Shown: one piece after another, positions 5,045 to 10,593 of the stretch
How positions within the stretch are numbered: position 1 is the stretch's first letter
Layout of the letters: each line of letters begins with the position of its first letter
Assembly (NCBI GenBank): GCA_964362925.1
Contig: CAYIGA010000021.1
Coordinates: forward strand, 1-10,593
DNA from: JANLIQ01 sp964362925
GTDB lineage: Bacteria; Patescibacteriota; UBA1384; 2-12-FULL-50-11
DNA length: 10,593 bases
Direction of reading: 5' to 3'
Program-made: the position numbers and the translations under genes
The notes under the pieces: model-generated
Databases searched by the model: none
Told to the model about the DNA's origin: nothing
What the model saw: only the letters and a program-made list of their open reading frames with translations

Positions 5045-8000
5045 ATGCCCGCAAGAAACAGATTTTTTCGTCAAATATTTTCAGTTCTGACGGTCGTCTT
5101 TATTTTGGCTATTGGCTGGAGTTTGTTTGGTTTAGGCAAAGTCAAGCCAAGCCAGGACGTCGCCATTTCCCAGATCGTTAAAGAGGTTAACGACGGGCGG
5201 GTTGACCAGATTATTGTTGAGGGCAACAAAGTCACCGCTCTAACCAAAGACAAGGCTCGGCTGGTGACCTACAAAGAAACTAGCCAGGGTTTGAAAGATT
5301 ACGGCATTACCGGCGATAAAGTGACGATCAATATTAAAAATCCCGATTCCGGCGCCATTTGGACAACGCTTCTATCTGTTTTACTACCGTTTTTACTCCT
5401 GGGTGGCCTGCTGTACTTGATGAGCCGCCAAGCTCGTTCGGGCAATATGCAAGCAATGTCGTTCGGTAAAACGACGGCTCGATTAGCCGACGGCAAAAAA
5501 GGGATCACTTTTAAGGACGTCGCCGGGATGAAGCACGTTAAGCAAGAACTGGTCGAAATTGTCGATTTTCTGAAAAATCCGGCCAAATTCAAGGCCCTCG
5601 GCGCCGAAATTCCCCGCGGGGTTCTATTGGTCGGGCCGGCTGGTGTCGGTAAAACCTTGCTAGCCAAAGCCGTCGCCGGCGAGGCCGAGGTGCCGTTCTA
5701 CTCGATCTCGGCGTCAGAATTTGTCGAAATGTTCGTCGGCGTTGGAGCGAGCGTTCACCCTAATACAAAGATTCTTATTAGGCATAATAATTCAACTAAA
5801 CTACTACCGATTGGTAAGTTTGTCGATCAATTTTATCAAGACAACCAAGAGGGTTTTACTGTTCCAGTTAGCAATGCACAAACTATCGGAGTTGATTTTG
5901 CCCGTGGCAACAAATTCTTCGGATCGAGTGCCTGGAAGAAAATCGGGGCGGTCTATCGCCACCGCGTCAATAAAGTATATGAGATTAAATTCACGGGCGG
6001 GAATATAACCGTCACAGCTGATCACAGCGTTTTTGTTCGCGAAAAAAATTACATAGTCCCCAAACGGACCGACGAGTTAGAAGTTGGCGATGCTCTTGTT
6101 TCTCTCCCATTTAAAACTCGGAGTCTATTTCTTCCTGGTGTGGGCACAACTCATAAAATTAAAAGTCATCCGTTCCCAACAAGACTTCCTTATGATCGAT
6201 TGCCGGTATGGACATCTGAACCAGTTAATAGCGAGGCGTTAGAATATCGTTTTGTCCCTCGTTCAGTTGCTCATGCTTTTCAGACAACGGGTTCAGTAAC
6301 TCGGTCGGTTAGTTCGCCAGTTATCGCTGTTAATGCAAATGCCACAGACACACTTACTTACTCCGTTCCTATTACCAGAGATCTTTGTAAATTGCTTGGT
6401 TATTATGCGGCTGAAGGTTGGCATCATGGGAGGGCAGTTAAATTTGGTTTTGCAATTAATGAAAGAGAACTCCATCGTGAATGTGTACATTTAATGCGAC
6501 GAATATTCAATATTAATCCCCATTTCTCGCCAACTAAGAACAATGCGATGCAAATCGAATTTTATTCTGTTCCCTTAACACATTTCTTTGCAAGTCACTG
6601 TGGAGAAGGAGCACATAACAAGCATGTCCCAGAGTTTATGTGGGATATGCCGCGAGAATATTTTGTAAGCTATCTCGATGGACTCGTAGAAGGGGACGGA
6701 CATATAGGTAAAAAGAAATTGATCGAGTTGACTTCCTGCTCGACGCAACTTATCAGCGAACTCTCGTGGCTTCTCCATATGCACGGCATGCCTTGTAGCA
6801 TTACCAAATATGAACAGAGCGGTGGCCGGTATATAAAAAATAGTAAGTCTCCGCTCCCTGACACTACACATTACCGAATTACCATCGGAAAATCTGCTAA
6901 CTATCTTACTGGCAACTTGGACACGGATTTCGGTCGTAAAACCACGATTAAAGAAATTATTGAGAAACCCTACGATGGTTATGTCTATGATCTTTGCGGA
7001 GTAGATAACGAAGCGTTCTTCGGCGGCCAAAAACCAGTCCTGCTCCATAACAGCCGAGTTCGGGACCTCTTTACCAAAGCCAAAAAGACTGCCCCGACCG
7101 TTATATTTATCGACGAACTCGACGCCGTCGGCCGTCAACGGGGCACTGGGCTTGGCGGTTCGCACGATGAACGGGAGCAGACTCTTAATCAAATTTTAGT
7201 CGAGATGGACGGTTTCGATACCGAAGCCAGTGTAATCGTTCTGGCCGCGACTAACAGACCCGATGTCCTCGATCCGGCCCTGCTTCGACCGGGTCGGTTT
7301 GACCGAAAAGTCACCCTCGACTTACCCGATCGTCCGGAGCGAGCGGAAATTCTAGCGATTCATTCAAAAAACAAACCCCTGGCAAAAGATGTCAATTTAG
7401 AAGAAGTCGCCAAATCGACGCCAGGCTTGTCTGGAGCCGACTTGCGCAACGTCGCCAACGAGGCGGCCATTTTAGCCGCTCGGGACAATCGCAAAAAAAT
7501 CGAACAGAAAGATTTTCGGAACTCGATCGAAAAAGTTTTGCTTGGTCCCGAACGAACCAGCCACTTAATAAAAGACAGGGAGAAGAAAGTCGTCGCCTAC
7601 CACGAAGCTGGACACGCCATTATCGGCCATTTGTTGGCCGATGCTGACGAGGTCCACAAAGTCTCAATTATCTCGCGGGGGGCGGCCCTTGGTTTCACCT
7701 TAAGTCTGCCCAAAGAAGATAATAAACTGATTCCGAAAAGCCAGTTCGAGCACGAAATCGCCCGATTGCTCGGTGGTCGGGCGGCCGAAAAATTAATCTT
7801 CAAAGAAGTTACCACCGGCGCTGTTAACGACTTGGAGCGAGCGACCGAAATTGCTCGTAATATGGTGACTGTGTACGGCATGAGTGAGCTCGGGCCGATC
7901 AAACTCGGCGAGCGCGAAGAGATGGTTTTCTTGGGTCGGGAGATGGGCATGCATCGAGTCCACTCGGAAAAAGTGGCCGCTAAAATCGACGAAGAGATTA

Positions 8001-8158
8001 GTCGCCTGATCGACGTTGGCTGGAAATCGGCCGTCGCTTTGCTGAAAAAAGAAATCAAGGTTCTTCACCATATGGCCAAGGAATTACTCGAAAAAGAAAC
8101 CCTCGAAGATGACGACCTCCGTTTGGTCTTTGCTACACTAAAGGTAGAGAAGAACTAG
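5045..8158 (+). CDS. ftsH: ATP-dependent zinc metalloprotease FtsH, interrupted by an intein
   Basis: FtsH is a membrane-anchored hexameric AAA+ protease that extracts and degrades damaged membrane proteins and short-lived regulators. Transmembrane helices at about 11-30 and 106-126 flank a small extracytoplasmic domain. The AAA module has Walker A GPAGVGKT (197-204), the pore-loop MFVG (229-232), Walker B IFIDELD (687-693) and an SRH ending RPGRFDR (748-754). The protease domain has HEAGH (853-857) and a candidate third zinc ligand D929 in GAVNDLERA. A 434-residue intein (236-669) interrupts the AAA domain. Its removal leaves 603 residues with the canonical junction GVGA-SRVRDLF, a normal FtsH length. 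Walker A has Ala and Val where GPPGTGKT is usual. Start at ATG 5045, with no Shine-Dalgarno sequence. lepB follows after 5 nt, so the two are probably cotranscribed. Confidence 0.97.
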   Translation: MPARNRFFRQIFSVLTVVFILAIGWSLFGLGKVKPSQDVAISQIVKEVNDGRVDQIIVEGNKVTALTKDKARLVTYKETSQGLKDYGITGDKVTINIKNPDSGAIWTTLLSVLLPFLLLGGLLYLMSRQARSGNMQAMSFGKTTARLADGKKGITFKDVAGMKHVKQELVEIVDFLKNPAKFKALGAEIPRGVLLVGPAGVGKTLLAKAVAGEAEVPFYSISASEFVEMFVGVGASVHPNTKILIRHNNSTKLLPIGKFVDQFYQDNQEGFTVPVSNAQTIGVDFARGNKFFGSSAWKKIGAVYRHRVNKVYEIKFTGGNITVTADHSVFVREKNYIVPKRTDELEVGDALVSLPFKTRSLFLPGVGTTHKIKSHPFPTRLPYDRLPVWTSEPVNSEALEYRFVPRSVAHAFQTTGSVTRSVSSPVIAVNANATDTLTYSVPITRDLCKLLGYYAAEGWHHGRAVKFGFAINERELHRECVHLMRRIFNINPHFSPTKNNAMQIEFYSVPLTHFFASHCGEGAHNKHVPEFMWDMPREYFVSYLDGLVEGDGHIGKKKLIELTSCSTQLISELSWLLHMHGMPCSITKYEQSGGRYIKNSKSPLPDTTHYRITIGKSANYLTGNLDTDFGRKTTIKEIIEKPYDGYVYDLCGVDNEAFFGGQKPVLLHNSRVRDLFTKAKKTAPTVIFIDELDAVGRQRGTGLGGSHDEREQTLNQILVEMDGFDTEASVIVLAATNRPDVLDPALLRPGRFDRKVTLDLPDRPERAEILAIHSKNKPLAKDVNLEEVAKSTPGLSGADLRNVANEAAILAARDNRKKIEQKDFRNSIEKVLLGPERTSHLIKDREKKVVAYHEAGHAIIGHLLADADEVHKVSIISRGAALGFTLSLPKEDNKLIPKSQFEHEIARLLGGRAAEKLIFKEVTTGAVNDLERATEIARNMVTVYGMSELGPIKLGEREEMVFLGREMGMHRVHSEKVAAKIDEEISRLIDVGWKSAVALLKKEIKVLHHMAKELLEKETLEDDDLRLVFATLKVEKN
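5750..7051 (+). mobile_element. intein with LAGLIDADG homing endonuclease domain inside FtsH
   Basis: This 434-residue intein (FtsH residues 236-669) begins with Ser1 in block A (SVHPNTKILI). Block B is ITVTADHSVFV with T324xxH327. The endonuclease motifs are LLGYYAAEG (450-458) and YLDGLVEGDG (543-552), whose acidic residues E457 and D551 are retained. Block F is YVYDLCGVDNEAFF, and the C-terminus is VLLHN with penultimate His668 and terminal Asn669, followed by +1 Ser670. All class 1 splicing residues are present, with Ser at both nucleophile positions, so both splicing and homing look intact. Codon use is more AT-rich than in the flanking extein, consistent with horizontal arrival. Splicing regenerates GVGASRVRDLF right after the pore loop. 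Confidence 0.96.
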
Positions 8159-8163
8159 CTCAA

Positions 8164-8706
8164 ATGCCACCTAAAAGAATTGAGAAAATTTTCTGGATCA
8201 CCGGATGGATCTACGATTTTTCTAAAATCGCCACCGTTTTGATGATTGGCGGCCTTTTAATTCATTACTTTTTAGTCACTCCTTTAGTCGTCCGCGGCAA
8301 AAGCATGCTCCCGAACTTTAGGGACGGCGAGGTTTTGGTGGTTAACAAAATTGTCTATCGCTTCCAAGCGCCGGCTCGGGGTGATGTTGTGGCGATGTAT
8401 TGGCCGGGAGAAACAGAGAAGCGTTTTATTAAACGGATTGTCGGTCTGCCGGGTGAGACGGTCTTAATTGGCGATGGCTGGATTTTCATCAACGGCGTCC
8501 TCCTGAAAGAAAGCTATCTTACTCCCGGCGTTACTACTTCTAACAAACTAACTCGAATACTTCAAACCGACGAATATTTTGTCCTCGGCGACAATCGCTT
8601 GGCCAGCTCCGATTCCCGGGCGTGGGGGCCGGTTCCGAAAAGCTTTTTAATCGGCAAGGTTGGCTCGAAAATTTTTCACCTGTCCGGCGCCAATGCCGCT
8701 AATTAA
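8164..8706 (+). CDS. lepB: signal peptidase I
   Basis: This 180-residue type I signal peptidase cleaves signal peptides from secreted proteins at the outer face of the membrane. One transmembrane helix (about 21-43) is followed by the catalytic Ser47 in RGKSMLPNF, the Lys90 general base in FIKRIVGLPGE, and the C-terminal signature GDNR-xxSSDSR-WGPV (142-156). The length is typical of compact single-helix family members and shorter than E. coli LepB (about 324 residues). It starts 5 nt after the ftsH stop, in an operon of membrane-protein handling genes. The surface protein and the DUF2207 protein in this window both carry signal peptides it could process. Confidence 0.96.
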   Translation: MPPKRIEKIFWITGWIYDFSKIATVLMIGGLLIHYFLVTPLVVRGKSMLPNFRDGEVLVVNKIVYRFQAPARGDVVAMYWPGETEKRFIKRIVGLPGETVLIGDGWIFINGVLLKESYLTPGVTTSNKLTRILQTDEYFVLGDNRLASSDSRAWGPVPKSFLIGKVGSKIFHLSGANAAN

Positions 8707-10333
8707 CCAGCGGACCACGCAGATTAGTCAACACTTTAGAAGTTTTGCTGACAAATTCGACTAACTCTCCACCAAGAGCGCCAGCGTCCAGTTCTTGGTA
8801 GGAAACCAGCCAGTCTGGCTGGACGATCGTACTGGAAGATTGTTCGAAGCGATTAGTCCACTCGGCAGTTTTTCCGAGCGCGATCGCGTAGGCTAAATAT
8901 TTCTCAAATGTCTGGTTGCGCGCCATTGTTGGATCAATCGGCGTCGTCGAACCCAAGAACTGGCCAAAAGACAGCCAGGCCGACCGCTGTTGGAGACCAC
9001 TGGTAGTGTAATGAGTCAATCTGGCGGTTAAGCGAATTATTAGCCACGAGAGCATAATTGTGCCGACAAACGGAATGAGAAGGTAGGGAGAAAGATTGCT
9101 GACGGCTGTCCAAACCAGCCCAGCGACACTAGTAAAGTAGAAGGTAAGGGCGATTAATTTGTAACGAATTCTAGTTAGATGGGGATTTTCGACAAAATAT
9201 CGGTGAGCGGTGATAACTTCGTAGATGTCGCTAAAGGCGTCTCTGACGGGTGGACTAAAGAGATTTTGCTTGTGAACTTTGATAATCTCAGAATTGGAAA
9301 TTTTTGATTTCAGAGTCGGTAGAACCTGCTCTAAAATGTTTTTTTCCCAGAGCTGGAGATGTTGATCGGGAGATCGTCTTTTACCGAAAAAATAATCGGG
9401 CCCATTTTTAATAATGACCAGATAGCCACGATAACAGAGATCAACCAAGAGCGCCACAATCTCCTCTGGATAGATCTTTTTATTAACTAAGACCCCAACA
9501 ATCATCGGCGACAGATCAGCCGGTGGCTCAATCACGGTCCGATCAAGCCTGACCTCGTCCTGGCGACGCTGACGGCCGCTTAAAATCAATAAAACGATTA
9601 AGGCCACTAGGGGCAGGGAAACGCCGAGAATTATCCAAGGCAGACTGTCTAAGTTTGATAGGACTAGGCGCGCCTCTTCGGCGCTGTTGAGTTGAAGAAT
9701 CGACTTTGGCCAACTGGCGCTAATCGTCATCAACCCCTTCGGACCGGCATAGTCGGCCTGATAACTGATAGTTTTAGCGTCGAGGAACTCCGAACTGGCG
9801 TCGGTTACTCCACCGATAGCGTAGACGTTGCCAGTCAGTGATTGGGTTGCCGACTCTGGACCGCGCTCAGGCAAGCCCGACTTCGCCAAGGCTACGACGG
9901 GCAAGCTAAACGTTACCTCCGTTTGATTGATCGTTACCCCTGGCTCTTGGAAAATTTTGAAGAAAAATTGGTCCCGGTTATTGTGGCGAATTAGATTGCC
10001 GGTGGTCTGATAGCTTATTTGCCAGCGGCTGGCAACGGTTGTTTTTGACCTCAATCGCGTTGAAGCGCCGCGTTTGGTTAGACGCAACTGGTTTTTAGAG
10101 ACGCTGGCTCCGTCGGCGAAGACGACAAGGTGACTGAGATTGGAAAAAACTTGCCAGTCTAGAGTACTCGACCCGGCTAAAGCAATTTCCTGACGAACGA
10201 GCACCGTTCCGTCTAACTGCAACTCGGCTTTGGCGGTCAGCAGACTTATGCCAACGGCCGCGCGAGTCTGAGGAGTAATAAAAAGCAGACCGAATAGAAG
10301 CATTGCTACTAGAACTGCTCGTCGGAGATCCAT
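8699..10333 (-). CDS. DUF2207 family membrane protein
   Basis: This 544-residue protein starts with a signal peptide (cleavage likely after TRA, about residue 25). An exported beta-rich domain follows (about 27-225; segment LQLDGTVLVRQEI is typical of DUF2207 starts), then a transmembrane helix (231-253). A cytoplasmic segment has PPADLSPMIVGVLVNKK and LLVDLCYRGYLVI (about 269-307), a characteristic DUF2207 pattern. A transmembrane pair (about 391-411 and 415-436) precedes the C-terminal motif EKYLAYAIALGKTAEW (477-492), also conserved in the family. The biochemical function is not established. The gene converges on lepB with an 8-bp overlap of the two ends. No clear Shine-Dalgarno sequence precedes the ATG, and the upstream AT-rich segment may hold the promoter but no strong match was found. 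Confidence 0.87.
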   Translation of the reverse strand: MDLRRAVLVAMLLFGLLFITPQTRAAVGISLLTAKAELQLDGTVLVRQEIALAGSSTLDWQVFSNLSHLVVFADGASVSKNQLRLTKRGASTRLRSKTTVASRWQISYQTTGNLIRHNNRDQFFFKIFQEPGVTINQTEVTFSLPVVALAKSGLPERGPESATQSLTGNVYAIGGVTDASSEFLDAKTISYQADYAGPKGLMTISASWPKSILQLNSAEEARLVLSNLDSLPWIILGVSLPLVALIVLLILSGRQRRQDEVRLDRTVIEPPADLSPMIVGVLVNKKIYPEEIVALLVDLCYRGYLVIIKNGPDYFFGKRRSPDQHLQLWEKNILEQVLPTLKSKISNSEIIKVHKQNLFSPPVRDAFSDIYEVITAHRYFVENPHLTRIRYKLIALTFYFTSVAGLVWTAVSNLSPYLLIPFVGTIMLSWLIIRLTARLTHYTTSGLQQRSAWLSFGQFLGSTTPIDPTMARNQTFEKYLAYAIALGKTAEWTNRFEQSSSTIVQPDWLVSYQELDAGALGGELVEFVSKTSKVLTNLRGPLVN

Positions 10334-10371
10334 ATAATTATTATTATCTTACATCTAAGACCGTATATCTA

Positions 10372-10431
10372 TTAGATTTTTGCGAGAGTACCCGACGCTT
10401 TTAGCGTCGGGGTGAAAGCATAAAAATCTAA
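10372..10431. repeat. 60-bp element with 10-bp terminal inverted repeats and an inner hairpin
   Basis: TTAGATTTTT (10372-10381) and AAAAATCTAA (10422-10431) are perfect inverted repeats. They enclose the hairpin CCCGACGC (10391-10398) / GCGTCGGG (10404-10411) with the loop TTTTA. The arrangement is MITE-like or REP-like: nested palindromes upstream of a gene, with no coding capacity. Confidence 0.7.
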
Positions 10432-10484
10432 CAATCATCTTGAGTGTTAGCGAGAGACGAGCGAGTTTACGAGCGACATTCCTT

Positions 10485-10519
10485 CAATCAGACCCCGTGG
10501 CTTTAGCCCGGGGTGATTG
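10485..10519. repeat. second, related hairpin
   Basis: CAATCA-CCCCG-GGC on the left (with bulges GA and T) pairs with GCC-CGGGG-TGATTG on the right, giving 14 bp around the loop TTTA. It shares the loop-proximal GGC/GC-TTTA-GCC/GC layout and the trailing GGGGTGA with the hairpin at 10391-10411, which suggests one repeat family. Confidence 0.6.
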
Positions 10520-10545
10520 ATTACTTTTGACTTTTAACTTTCTAA

Positions 10546-10589
10546 AGTCGGCGGGATACGCCTCGTAAAGCTCGCGGTTTCACCGCTCG
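10546..10589 (-). repeat. 44-bp dispersed repeat, copy 2 (inverted)
   Basis: This is the exact reverse complement of 3786-3829, including the GCGGT-GAA-ACCGC hairpin. It lies at the window edge next to two other palindromes, so the right-hand flank is not fully visible. Confidence 0.85.
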
Positions 10590-10593
10590 CTAT

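Noticed and set aside
6575..7192. 205-residue minus-strand frame opposite the intein
   Set aside because: It is a shadow of the intein and FtsH coding strand, with no recognisable domain or start signals.
10372..10593. CRISPR array at the right edge
   Set aside because: The repeats are palindromic and of different lengths, without regular spacing or identical direct repeats.

Overview
The window looks like a chromosomal segment of a small-genome bacterium, most likely a Candidate Phyla Radiation (Patescibacteria) lineage. This placement is inferred from the style of the content, not from a marker gene. The tRNA genes do not encode CCA. A tRNA carries a group I intron and FtsH carries an intein. 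There is a lamin-tail-domain surface protein with several beta-sandwich domains, a short signal peptidase I, and start codons with little or no Shine-Dalgarno sequence. UGA appears to be a normal stop, because the four longest genes contain no in-frame TGA.

Layout. Positions 1-161 hold a minus-strand tRNA-Ile(UAU) inside an extended inverted repeat, plus the 5' half of another tRNA. A 774-residue secreted, membrane-anchored surface protein (458-2782, +) ends at a clear terminator. It is followed by a small FtsB/DivIC-like divisome protein (2859-3257, +) and an elongator tRNA-Met(CAU) (3405-3477, -). From 3553 to about 4433 lies an 80-residue ORF followed by a decayed plus-strand coding remnant; a 44-bp dispersed repeat supplies the stop of the ORF. 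An initiator tRNA-fMet(CAU), split by a 273-nt group I intron of the cyanobacterial tRNA-Leu (IC3-like) type, occupies 4606-4951 (-). Divergent from it, ftsH (5045-8158, +) carries a 434-residue intein with a LAGLIDADG endonuclease domain, and lepB follows 5 nt later. A DUF2207 membrane protein (8699-10333, -) converges on lepB with an 8-bp overlap. The last 220 bp contain several hairpins and a second, inverted copy of the 44-bp repeat.

Working together: FtsH (membrane protein quality control) and LepB (signal-peptide removal) form a membrane-proteostasis operon. The surface protein, the DUF2207 protein and the FtsB-like protein all act at the envelope. The most striking feature is that two unrelated self-splicing elements sit about 830 bp apart in neighbouring essential genes: the initiator tRNA is interrupted at the RNA level and FtsH at the protein level, immediately beside its substrate-threading pore loop.
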